This document shows positions 25,193 to 36,535 of a DNA stretch of 64,000 bases, one piece after another. The DNA comes from Artocarpus heterophyllus. Its lineage: Eukaryota > Streptophyta > Magnoliopsida > Rosales > Moraceae. The stretch lies in NCBI GenBank assembly GCA_025403435.1, contig CM046340.1:10578420-10642419 (forward strand), read 5' to 3'. Below the pieces are notes generated by a model that saw nothing but the letters and a program-made list of their open reading frames with translations, did not search any database and had not been told where the DNA came from. The translations under genes were made by a program, and so were the position numbers. The first letter of the stretch is position 1; each line of letters starts with the position of its first letter.

Positions 25193-25665
25193 TTTTAGAC
25201 CTAAGCCCGCATAGTTTTTGCTCTTGGGCTTCACGCCTAAAAGGCATCATGTCATTGGGATATGGTATCCTTATGAACTATTACTTATGACCATTCCCAA
25301 ACAATGTGAGATTGCACAACTATACTTTCTTAACCCTCTTTGCCTCAAGGGAATTATGGTTGTCATAATTACCTTACCTTTGAGGGCCCAACATTCTCGT
25401 TGACCACAATTTCGGCTCGGTTAAGGCTTTGATAACATCTATAATGACCCGCACCTCCATTTAGCATGATAGTCCCTTTGGGCTAAAGCCCTCATGGTTT
25501 TGCTCTTGAACTTACCTCAAAGGCTCATTGGGAGATGATGTCCTTACTTATAAACTATTACTTATGACCATTCTTGGGCATGTGGGACTGCACAACCCAC
25601 TATTTCTTGGCCATTTTCACCATAAGGGAATTATGGTTGTCACATTCTCGACAAGGAAGATATGT
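25193..25665. repeat. Diverged direct duplication with about 282-bp offset
   Basis: Two copies share TTTTTGCTCTTG / TTTTGCTCTTG, GAACTATTACTTATGACCATT / AAACTATTACTTATGACCATT and AAGGGAATTATGGTTGTCA. The first lies at about 25193-25370 and the second at about 25475-25642. Non-coding. Similar phrases occur in plant dispersed repeats, but the family is not recognised. Confidence 0.65.
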
Positions 25666-26335
25666 GCAACCATGTGGAGAGGTAGATAAAAGACGCATCG
25701 ACGTTTGGGAGGAAGATTGAAGCTGCGACAAATATGTGGGGGAGATTGAAGGTCGACAGGCCTGGGAGGGAGATCGAAGGTCACGAGGCCAATTTTGGTC
25801 AAATTGTTGGTGGTTCGCTATAGATTGTCGAATTTTGAGGTCAATGGACTAGGCAGTGTAGGCTGGTGTGTTGTAGCAATAGGCAGCGCATGAATGACGG
25901 CCAGAGGCATATGGCCAGTGGGGAAGTGTAGAGTGTAGCATTTTTTTGCTGTTCAGTTTTTTTTTAATTATTATTTTGTGTTTTGACTGATTTTGTTATT
26001 GTGTTTTTCCACTTTTTTTTTTATGTTTTGTTGGGATGTAGTTGTCGCGGGCGTTGGTGATGTCCAACAACATCATCGGTAAACCGAAGACGAGTAAACC
26101 ACGATGAGAAGAGAGAGAAAGAAAGAGGAGAGAGCAAAAGAAAGAGAAAAGAAAGAAGAAAAAAAAAACCTGATAAGACATGCAACATCTCTCAGTGGGA
26201 CACAAAATATCCCGGTGGGACATGCAACATGTCCCATCAGGTTTGTGGCATAAATAAAAAGTGTCTAAAATAGTGACATTTATGTGAACACCCATTAATT
26301 AAGGCATCCATAATGAGAGTTAATGATCTTCATTT
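25666..26335. other. Gene-free stretch with GC-rich and purine-rich patches
   Basis: This includes a G-rich segment (25660-25930) and a purine tract (26105-26170). 26180-26245 holds repeated phrases of the type GGGACAnnnAACAT. No gene is supported. Confidence 0.3.
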
Positions 26336-26339
26336 TCAG

Positions 26340-26815
26340 TTAGGCTATTTTACATTGTTGCATCCTAAACTTGTCACATATTTGCAATTTATCTTCTAAA
26401 CTCTTAATGTTAGCAAGTTGCACCTTGAACTTACAGATCTATAGTAAAAAAAATCCCTTATTGATAACAATGCTAGTTTTGTTGCTGAAATTAACATGTG
26501 ATTTTTATGGGCCATCAATTAAAAGCATCAAAGCTCTTTTTCTTTTTAATGAATGATAACCTAAATTTATATATAAAACAAAGTTAATTTAAAATTTTCT
26601 ATTTTGATAAAAAAAGTTAATTAAAGATATTAGTCACAATATATTTAAATTAATGACCATCCATGATATGAAATAATTATTTATGTGCAAGTTACATGTT
26701 AATTTTCGTTAAAAAACTATTATTACTATTAATGAGGTGATTTGTTATATATTTGTAAATTTAAAGTACAACTTGTAAAAATTAAGAGTTAACGGGCAAA
26801 TTGTTTATATGGGAT
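26340..26815. mobile_element. TIR element, MULE-like, non-autonomous
   Basis: The left arm (about 26376-26435: GCAATTTATCTTC...ACTCTTAATG...CAAGTTGCACCTTGAA) and the reverse complement of the right arm (about 26758-26805: CAATTTGCCCGTT...ACTCTTAATT...CAAGTTGTACTTTAAA) align over about 50 bp. The core is AT-rich and non-coding. Confidence 0.5.
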
Positions 26816-27409
26816 AAAGTCGGTGCAAAATATCTTTTTATTTATTAACTTTAATTTTAAGTCTTATCACCTTTTTGGTTGCATTTTTTTAGGATTTCAT
26901 AGACATGTTCTTTATTTGGACTTGCAGGCATGACACGGAAAGAGCTTTCTCAAATAATGCAACGTGCGTGTATTTGAAAATTTACTCTGTTCTTAAAAGA
27001 GGTAACATGAGAAAAAAGCTTTTCAACATTTCAACTGGTATCTTGGAAATTTTCTCTATACTTTTAGCGTTTAGTGGGTACTATAGGAATTGAGAAAGAG
27101 CTTAGCTTTTCAAATAATGCAACATGCCAACACATAACTCATAATATTTTGAGTAATTCACGGCTAATTCCATATTTATGAAGTCTAACCTCGAGATTAC
27201 ACTCGTACAAATGTATCTTGCCACTTTTAATGCATGATTTTATTTGAATTAGATACTTTACAAATCATTATCACAACCTGTAGTAATAATATTCTTTTGG
27301 CAAAAAGAAAAGAAAAGTAATAATATCTATCATACATTCGGCACACCGATTTTAACGCATTAGTTTGAATTATTCATAATATAAAAATCTCAACACCAAC
27401 ATTGTATAG

Positions 27410-27475
27410 TACTAAAAAATAATTACAGTGTAAAGCTCTTACGAGCTACAGTTAAATTGGTTGGTCAAACATCCT
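27410..27475 (-). mobile_element. Fragment of the GAGAGCTTTACACTGT MITE family
   Basis: On the + strand ACAGTGTAAAGCTCTTACGAGCTACAG is the reverse complement of the core phrase of the MITE at 9989. Truncated. The element at 27486 is inserted next to it. Confidence 0.45.
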
Positions 27476-27485
27476 AGTAGTAATA

Positions 27486-27865
27486 TAGGAGTAAATTGCA
27501 CTGTTGCATCCTAAATTATTTGTTTTTTTTATATAATATACTCTAAACGTTCAATCTTGTCAAAATACATATTAAAATTTTAAATCCTTGACATTTAAAG
27601 TCTAATAGCTAACGAACGTTAAAAACATAAACAATTTTAATTATAAGATTCGCTCATAAGTCTTTTTAAGTATAAAGCTTGTCATTTTAAAAAAAAAACT
27701 AAAGTTCAACACATAGAACTGAGTACTTAAAAAAAATTAAAAATTACTATTAAACTTTAATTGTTAATGATTTTAAAATTTAAGATGTCAACATTAAAAA
27801 TTCAAAATATATTATATAAAAGTTGAATAATTTAGAATACAACAGTGTAATATATTCAATGTATT
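27486..27865. mobile_element. MITE with long TIRs and an 8-bp target duplication
   Basis: TAGTAATA flanks both sides (27478-27485 and 27866-27873). The inner ends are inverted: GCACTGTTGCATCCTAAATT at the left against ACACTGTTGTATTCTAAATT from the reverse complement of the right, with matching continuing for about 70 bp. 380 bp, non-coding. Long TIRs favour a MULE-like origin, but an 8-bp duplication also fits hAT. Confidence 0.65.
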
Positions 27866-28137
27866 TAGTAATACAAAGCCAAAGTACTCCATATATGGCC
27901 AAAACTCCCAAGGTTGGGAGAGATTAAAACCTAAAAGAATGTTTTCCAAAGTGAATGTAATTTCTAACCAATAATATCATATGTACATGTATAAAGAGAA
28001 GCCGACAGTTTCAAAGGGAAAACTTTTTCAAATCAATAATATCATATGTTGTACATGGGTGTGACTGGCATATAAATATTTTATGTTAACCAATAATTAA
28101 GCAAAAGAATGTAAACTTAATCCTGCTTTGCAACATA

Positions 28138-28450
28138 ATGAAAGAAGAGGTGACTAGACAAATGAGGGTAATGAGCGATGGGCCCCACCTGCCATCCACT
28201 GGGATTACAAGACACGATCTGTTTTGCTGGACAAACCCAATCAGCCAGTCACGAGGGAGAGGACAAGCAGACCAAGTGGGCCCCAGGCGGTCCCTTACCC
28301 AATCATCATTTGTGGGCCCATGCCCTCGGTGTTCCACGTATTGTCCCAAAATGCAAGATCGAAGGGCGGCAGGACCCATTTTCCTACGCTTTTGCCAACT
28401 TTTTACGATGGTTCATGCCGTGAAAAACAGGAAATTTTTAGGGTAGAGAT
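28138..28450. promoter_or_regulatory. GC-rich pocket with three TCP-type sites
   Basis: Three GTGGGNCC-class motifs lie within about 140 bp: GGGCCCCAC (28180-28188), GTGGGCCCC (28276-28284) and GTGGGCCCA (28312-28320). The segment is much richer in G and C than its surroundings. It has overlapping open frames on both strands, none with recognisable features. No TATA or gene start follows nearby, so function is open. Confidence 0.35.
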
Positions 28451-29320
28451 GCAATTTTTTTTTATCGCTAGGGTATCAATGAGTTAGCAGTCGAATTAGT
28501 ATTTTAACAGTATGATATACTATTAAAAGTGGTTTTATATCTTGCACTATAAATTTTAATATGGATTATTATATATTAAACCGTTAAAAGTTTAATATCA
28601 TAATTATAATATCTTGTTTTATTGATAAAACAAAATTTCATTCTCTACTATAATACTTAAAAGTAGAGCGCATCTTCAACGTTTAGGAAAACATAAAATG
28701 AACACATAAAATGTGAATCTCACGATACGAAGCTCACATGTGAAAATGACATACCGTATATTAGTTTTGGAATTTAGTATTAATGGTATCACCAATTGTT
28801 TTACTCTAAAAATAGTGTATTGTTCATAATTATAAATAAGACTCTTAATATTTGATTAAGTGATTAAAAAAAACTATATAAGTATTGTAATACAAGATGT
28901 CATGCTGTGAAGTTTCTCTTTTTGAAATTCTATGATAAAGTATGAAAAACAAACAATGCTTAAAGTCACATTAGATAGAGATCATATCACATGAAAATTT
29001 TTTTTTTACGAAAATTTAATGAATTTTGATGAAAATTAAACCATTTTTTACCATAATCTATATATAGAGTGTTTTTTTCATAACTTATTATAATTTTTTC
29101 TTTTCTTTTTAATTCTATCACAAGATATAAAAAAATTATAATAGGATTTTTTTTGGAAAGTAATTAGGTTAGAGTTTTGACTTGTCTTATAATTTTTTTA
29201 CCCTTATCGCAAAGTAATCTTTTTTTTCTCTCATAAATAACAATTTAGAATATTTATCAATATAGTATTTCTTGGGTTTTATGATAAAACTATATTTATT
29301 TTAAGCGAAGGACTATGATA
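28451..29320. other. Gene-free AT-rich stretch
   Basis: Very AT-rich with homopolymer T and A runs. Nothing else is seen. Confidence 0.35.
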
Positions 29321-29324
29321 AGAC

Positions 29325-30270
29325 CCTCTTAGAGGGTCTAGGGGTTTTATCTATAAGAACTATTTTTTAACCGTTGAACTAAATCTAACGGTTTAAAAAA
29401 ATCAACTCCACCAACTAATCATACATTCTCCCATACCTAATTAAAATTCAAAAAACCTGAAAAAAAAAAAAAAAAAGCAGGATTAAAAAAAAAAAAAAAG
29501 ACAAGCAGCCACCTTTGACCACCCCCACCGGCAATCCCTCGTCTATGCAACAAAAGTCCGTCTTCTCTGGGACACTCGCGACCTAGGTCCATCTCCTTCA
29601 CGAGAGCCGTCGGAGATGGTAACCGAGTTCCACAACAAAGGAAAATCGGTTGGCAAAACCACCGTGGGTCTTTTCCCTTCTCGACTCTGCAAAACAAAAC
29701 AAAACAAAAAGAAAAAAATGCCGGCGACCCGACCCCATCTCGACTCTGCAAATGCCGACGACAAGCTAACGAAGACAGCCGTTATTTTTTACGAACTCCG
29801 TTGACGCCAAATTGGCTTGCGACTCCCTCCGCCCGCGATCTCGGAGATCTGGGGTCGCCGAGGTGTTGCGATGGGAACGCGAGCCGTGAGACGGCATTCG
29901 TTGCCACTACTCTTGCCTCCGTCGACGGATCCGTTGACACACCATGATCTCGCAAGCAGAGGTGCGACGGTTTTCTCGGCAACCTCCGCCTCTCCTCATG
30001 AAGCCCGACACAAGGTGGTCGTGAAACCGAGGTCACCGGACTGCCAGTGAGTTCTCCCGCCGATGGAGAAGGAGAAGGTGAAGGAGATTTGTTCTTCTCC
30101 ACTTTTTTTGAATTTCTATGTTTTTTTTTTTTTTTAATTATGCAGAGGAGTTTATCCTGTGCAACAAAGCTGATGTTTTAAAAACTCAGATCCATTTTCA
30201 ATCCAAAGTATTACAACCATTAGATTGTCTCTCATCAATAAGACCCTTTTTGTAGGTTTTATTATTGAAG
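29325..30270. mobile_element. Possible non-autonomous TIR element with GC-rich core
   Basis: The left side has TAAGACCCTC...AGGGTCTAGGGGTTTTAT...AATCTAACGGTT. The right side, read in reverse complement, has AATAAAACCTACAAAAAGGGTCTTATTGATGAGAGACAATCTAATGGTT broken by mismatches. The core (29510-30080) is GC-rich and contains only short unsupported open frames (for example + 29817-30050). The layout resembles the element at 2420-3485. No target duplication was fixed. Confidence 0.4.
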
Positions 30271-30514
30271 TTCCCATAAATTAAATTCTATCACAACGCA
30301 CATTAATATGCTTAAATCTATATTTGAAAACTTTATTTTCAACTGTTTGATCAGCATTCCCAAATCTTTGTGGCATTCTGCAAATCTTTATTGTGGATAT
30401 TCACATATTGAAAAATTAATCTACAGACTAAGGTGTTTAAAAAAAACAATTAAAGTTAAAAATAATGGTTTAAAAATTATAGAATATAACAGGTTTATAT
30501 GATAATAATACATA

Positions 30515-30684
30515 CCCTTGTTTGGCATAATGGTAGAAACCACGGTTCTACTACAAACTCAATTATAAATATTGTAAACTCTCACATGTTATAATAACAA
30601 TAAAAAAAATTGTTATAATATAAAATTTTTATATACTACAATAAAAATAATTTTAACCAATAATTTTTACCGTTTCAAACACGA
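30515..30684. mobile_element. MITE, relative of the 9989 family
   Basis: The left end CCCTTGTTTGGCA and right end CCGTTTCAAACACG are partly inverted. The core has GTAAACTCTCACATGTTATAATAAC, matching the CTCACATGTTACTGTAA phrase seen (as reverse complement) at 9989-10153. About 170 bp, non-coding. Confidence 0.45.
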
Positions 30685-32350
30685 CGATGGTTTATTTGGT
30701 TGGAACGATAGTTCTTGTCTCTGGGCAAAATGATTTCTAAAAAAATCATCTTTGTCTCCTCGTGTGCGCTTAATTCTTAACAATTTGGAAGTGGGATAGG
30801 GATGTGTGCACGACCACCTGACCTGATGGCGGCCTCGTCACGCCAATGACTTGTATGAGAGGCCCAATGGGAAAAAGAGACCATCTTTTTGAAAAAGAAA
30901 TTGACAAGAATTCGTCCAAATTTTTTCGTGCTGTTGAATAGTATGCAGCTGGGACAAATTGTATTCGGTATTCTTTCATTTTAATTACTTTTTTTTTTCT
31001 CTCTCTTAAAGATGAATTTTCAAATTTTAGGTTGAAAAAGTCGAATCATATATACAAGAAGTTCAGATGTTACGATCTATCAGTGTTTGGCTTAATTTTA
31101 AAAACTCGTGCATTAGTTATTACTTTAACAAACATCAGTTTAAACTACTTCTATGGTTTGAACTAGTCTAAATCCATACATTAAACACCACAAAAATAAT
31201 CTAATTTATGATTAAAAGACAAATAATTATCGATAGATTGCCTTTTTAGTACTTATTGTAAAAATCCTTCTCATTCTTACCTGAATTTTTCATAGATTGT
31301 TTCTTCTTTCATCTCCTTGACGTAAAACAAATGCTAATGAAGGAGTGATTTAAATAGTAGTAGTAGTAGTACTAATAATAATAATAATAATAGAGGTGTG
31401 TTTAAGGGAAAAAAATGGTAGTGAGTCGAGTGCTCCAATGCAATATTATTGGTGAGATAATTTAATTAATTAATATTTTATTATTAGCAAGAAATTGAGT
31501 TTCTATATATGTTTGTCCATAATAAGTATTGTATATATGTACTTATGTTTATAATAAATTAATAATAACAATTACAATAGTTAGCAAACTTTGTGCTTAT
31601 CATGGAAAGTGAGAACATCTTGATGTAATCATGCTGATAACCTGTCGGTTGATATACATTTAAATATAAATGACCCAAGTTTCACAATCATGCTATTTCA
31701 AGTGTTTTTGTCTCTTTCTTTTGTTTGTTCACAAAAGAGCCTGTCATTTCTTTTTCTTTAACATTTATTTCATCTCGTAAACAAAAAAAAAAAAAACATT
31801 GTTATTGTCAACTTAATTTTTATAACCTTTTTTTAGGGAAATAATTTTCATCACCTTTTTTTTTCTTTAATAATTTAATCATTTTCCCTTCATCTACATC
31901 TTTTTTTTTTAAAAAAGAAAAATCTCAGGTTCTGTTAAGATTCAAATCCTATCTATATATAGGTTATTTTGGTACCGTTATTAATTTTGTGAGTTCAGTA
32001 AATTTAAGTGCGTTTCCCTATATATATAATGTTTATATTCTCCATAGTCAAAATGGGAATTACATATTAGCTAGGACATATATTGGATGCAGGTCACAAG
32101 TCACTTTATGAGGTCAAGAGCGATTTAACTTTAAAGTACCTTTGGAAAACAATACGTTTGTGCTATGTTTCTAATTTTCTATTGCCATTGGTGTACAAAC
32201 AAGTTCATTTTTAATAGCTTATATATGGAATTAAATCTTTTGTTCATATCCAATTTTGGGAAGGAATCGCAGCTTGAATTAGCTCTAACTCTAAGATCTT
32301 TGGTGATTTTATTATAGCTTACCAAAAATAAATAAAGTTGAGCTACAAGA
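30685..32350. other. Gene-free stretch
   Basis: 30760-30990 is less AT-rich and unique-looking but has no supported gene. 31360-31395 is a short (TAG)n/(TAA)n tract. The rest is AT-rich. Confidence 0.3.
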
Positions 32351-32351
32351 A

Positions 32352-32356
32352 AATCC

Positions 32357-32449
<93 letters not shown>

Positions 32450-32459
32450 CCTTGAATAT
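32352..32459. repeat. Compound (AT)n(AG)n microsatellite flanked by a 13-bp direct repeat
   Basis: (AT)n covers 32361-32396 and (AG)n about 32397-32447. AATCCTTGAATAT occurs immediately before (32352-32364, overlapping the AT run) and immediately after (32447-32459). Confidence 0.9.
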
Positions 32460-34530
32460 TTTAAGAAAACTAAAACCACCGGAATAATAATTTACTCATG
32501 TAAGCAATCGGTTATACATTGTATATTTGATTGATTTTGATACGTTTCACATACTACACAAATACTTCAATGCATTTTTTTTTTCTTTTATATCTGCAAA
32601 CGGTTAAATTCAACTTTTCTTTTCTCTAGAAAATGATCAAGTTCAGTTGATCATTCAATCTAGCTTACTACACCACGAAGTTGATACTCGGGCGAGTCTT
32701 CATTGGAGGGGGAGAGAGACTTGAAACATACATGCAGAAGAGAGAAAAACTATCTAATTTTAATTACTTGTAAAATACATCTTTACCCTTTATCCATAGA
32801 GATAGTGTGGCTAAAACTCAAATAATTAAAATATTTTCAATACGAAAAAATAAATTTGTTAATTTATATTATGTTTAAATTTCTAACTCTTTTACCATCT
32901 ATTTTTTTTGTGTGTTGCTAAAGAGTACTTTTATCCGCGCTTTAATTTTATGCGGGTAAGAGTTATAGGGCTAAAACTCTATTTTATCATGCAGTGCTAG
33001 ATCATAGTGCTAAAAAATTGAGAGTGTATTTGAACAAACTCACAATATCTTCTATAAATATATTCTTTATTGCCTATTGACATCGTTTAATGGTGATTTA
33101 AATGATGAACTTCTAATTAGAGCAGTTAGGGAAAGATGAATATTCTAAGAATTGCCTAATTCAGACAACCTTAAGCAGGAAAAAAAGAAAACAAGAAATT
33201 CCTCGTTATAACTCTGTCCCGACCAAATTATACCAGCGAATTGCCGAAGATTTTTTTTTTTCTTGGGGTAACTTTTGCCCTAGGATCCACAACTTACGCC
33301 AATGAATTTTTCCTCAGGACATGCCCTTTGTGACCTTGTTCTTGTAGGTATAAGCCAAGTAGAGATCCTCTTAACAACAAAAATCATACTTCATGCGGCT
33401 TGAAATATATGCGGGTACTAGTTGTTGTTCAAAATCTCTGAAGTTTAAGCTAGACATCTTTTCATGCCTGCAAATTAAGAGGAAAAAAAATAAAAGAAAG
33501 AAGAAACCATTATTGACTTTTTCCATGCGCAATATTCTATGTATGCCAAAGTTTTCGTTCAAAGTCATAACTATTGATTTATTTAAAGCTATATATATAT
33601 ATGTATATGTATATATATAGGGCACATTAACACAAAAGGATTTGGAGACAATTAAAGGCAAAGCGTTCCAACATAAATGAGACTCTGAACTCTATGACCC
33701 CAGAATTCTGTCCTTTTTCTCTTCTGCTTTAATGCAAGGGAGTTACAAACCCCTTTGTACCCGCAATAGCTGGTTCAAGTGCATTCATTACCATCTCATT
33801 TTATCGAAAAGTCACAACACATTTCAATTAGTAACTAGTAACCAAAACCAGCAAAAAAGAAGAATAAAGAAAAAAAGAAGCAAAATATACATTTTGCATT
33901 GCGGTTTGGAGTAAAAAAATAGATTTAAATACTACAGTATATATACTGTGAGAACTTTACATTATAATTATTTTTTGTTTTATATTAAGGCTATTAAAAA
34001 TATTAAAAATTTTACATTAAGGACACAAAAGACTCAATTTAAACTGACATGTCAAATGCACAGTTAGCGTTGCCAACCTCAAAAATGATTGTTACTGAGA
34101 ATTGGCCCAGCCTTGCCATCAATGGCTGCCTTGAAAATTCCATGACCATCAACTCCATACAATCATTACACAACAGTATAAGAGTCATACCTTGTACCGG
34201 TGACTATTAAGGGTAAAATTGAACAATACTTTTGTTCTTGTTCTTTTTTATGGGGTGAACACTATTTTTTGTTGTAGGTCGGCCAAAATATAATTAGCAA
34301 CCCCACTCTCAAACAAAAAAAAAAAAGAAATAAAAGAAAGAAAAGAAAAGAAACTCTTGTCTACAATTAATGCTTTTAAACAGCTAAATTCTCATAAAAC
34401 TGGTTTATATCTACGAGAATCGGGAAAAAAAAAACCTCCTCTCATACTATTAATGTCTTAGTTAGACGTTCAAATTTTCATAAGCCTGATCAATATGTAT
34501 TTGCATACTATTTTATTAGAATAATAATTT
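32460..34530. other. Gene-free stretch upstream of the HD-Zip gene
   Basis: No coding sequence is supported. AT-rich with short A and T tracts and a TATA/TATG simple run at 33590-33620. Confidence 0.3.
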
Positions 34531-35294
34531 AGCCCCTAAGAAATTAATGATTTGAAAATAAATTCAATTATTATTATTATTTTGGTTAAGTTGACAAGGG
34601 GGCAAATTGGGACCCTAGTGTTTTGCTTAGGTGGCAATGATTTCGGCGGCTGACCTTTGAACGGACAGGCAGACTGGAGACCCCCTCGGCTCCACTTACA
34701 TAACACATCATCTCTTCTACAGCAAGACCTGCCGGTTATTCTCCTGCACTTGCCCTTTTCTTCACCCGGACACGTGTCACGCATCAGGTGGGTCGTACCC
34801 TTTGACTTGAGACATCAGTCAAACTAACCCTACCCCGACTCCAAAACTATGACTAATAAATTAACCCTCCAAGAAAAAATTTTAAAAAAACATCCCATCA
34901 TCTGTATATAGAGCCTTTCCTCAAATATTATTTGATTTCTCTCAATTTTTTTTATGTATATATATTTTCCATTTTCCTTTTCACATTGCGGTGTGGTTTC
35001 CTTAATTCTTGTCTTTCTTTTTCTCCACTAGAGAGAGAGAGGTATTTATTTGACCTTTACATTCTCGCCTTTTTCGTTTCTTCGTTCATGTCATCATTCA
35101 TTCATATATCTATATGTGTGCATTAGTGTGTGTTTTTCATCCTCTTCTCTTCTCTCTCTCTCTCTTCTTTCGTTTTACTTTCCCTTTTTCCTTTTCCATC
35201 TCTCTCTCTCCTCCCAAACAAATTTCTCGTAAATTTTCTTCCTCTTCTTATAAATAATTCTTCTTGGTCTTAAATTCTTTATCCAGGTAATCTT
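34531..35294 (+). promoter_or_regulatory. Promoter and 5' UTR of the HD-Zip II gene
   Basis: A TATA box (GTATATAGAG, about 34904-34913) stands about 385 bp before the ATG, putting the start of transcription near 34940. The leader is rich in CT tracts (35015-35240). Upstream, a palindromic G-box GACACGTGTC (34769-34778) is a typical bZIP/bHLH or ABA-linked site. AATGATT (about 34543-34549) matches one half of the HD-Zip II pseudo-palindrome, hinting at possible self-regulation, which is inference. Confidence 0.5.
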
Positions 35295-36491
35295 ATGGCT
35301 GTACTGCCTACGAGCTCTTCAAGCTTGGAGTTGACCATTTCCGTCCCTGGATTCTCCTCTTCGCCGTCTCTTCCTTCCTCGGGTAAGCCTACATATATAT
35401 ATATATATATACCTATATAAATATATAGCATAAACTTTTTTTTAATTATATTCTTCTTCTCCTTTTATATTGGCCCACGTAAAGAATCATTGATATTTTA
35501 ATTTCCATATATTTATCAGCGAAAAAGATTTTTGATCCCTACACATATTCTTTTTTTCTTCTAGACCTAATTTTCACACACAAATTTATAATATTAAGGA
35601 TTTTTTCTCACTTTGGTCGATCTAAATGTGAACATATATATATATATATGTATATGTATAATAGTGAGAGACTTGGACATAAACCAAGTACCATCAATAG
35701 GAGCAGATCATGATCAAGATCATCATGATCATCAAGAAGAATGGATGATGATGACAGCAAGTATGGATGACGAAGAAGAAATGAGTAATAATGGCTGTTC
35801 TGGTCCTCCTCGGAAAAAACTTCGTCTCACAAAAGAACAGTCTCGTCTTCTTGAAGAAAGCTTCAGGCAACACCATACCTTAAACCCTGTAAGCCTAACT
35901 TTTTAATAATATCAGTATTGGCCTAATGATCAATTAATGCAACTTCTTTTCAGTATAAGCCCCTTAGTGAAGTTTTATTAAATTTATAAAAAAACCCAAA
36001 ATTTTAATTTAATTTAATTTTTTCGTTATTATTATTATTATAATTTTTAATTTTTCAGAAACAGAAAGAGGCTTTGGCGTTGCAATTGAAGCTGAGGCCA
36101 CGCCAAGTTGAAGTGTGGTTCCAGAACCGTAGGGCCAGGTACCTTACCCTTTATATATATATATATATATATATATATGTTCCTTTGCTTATATGTATTC
36201 GTGTAATAATATGTTGTGTGTGTGTGTGTGTGTGTGTGTCTATATATATATAGCTAGGTCATGACAAATGAATTTTGTTTTTGTTTCTACTTTTTTCATC
36301 ATTTTGTTGGTGGTTGGGATTTAAGCAAGGCGCAGATCTTTAGCGTTGACAGAATATATAGCTTTTCTAATATCCTTTTCACAAAGTATACATTATACAC
36401 CATCAGAATCTGATTCTACGGCCCGTATCTATTGTACTACTTTCACATAAACTCCGCTAATAGGCCCTTATTTGATGTTACACTTTCACTT

Positions 36492-36535
<44 letters not shown>

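Noticed and set aside
28138..28487. Overlapping open frames on both strands in the GC-rich pocket
   Set aside because: Several frames are open at once because stops are scarce in GC-rich DNA. There is no motif, splice pattern or start context.
29817..30102. Short GC-rich open frames within the 29.3-30.3 kb element
   Set aside because: No recognisable domain. They are best explained as passenger or low-stop GC-rich DNA within a TIR element.
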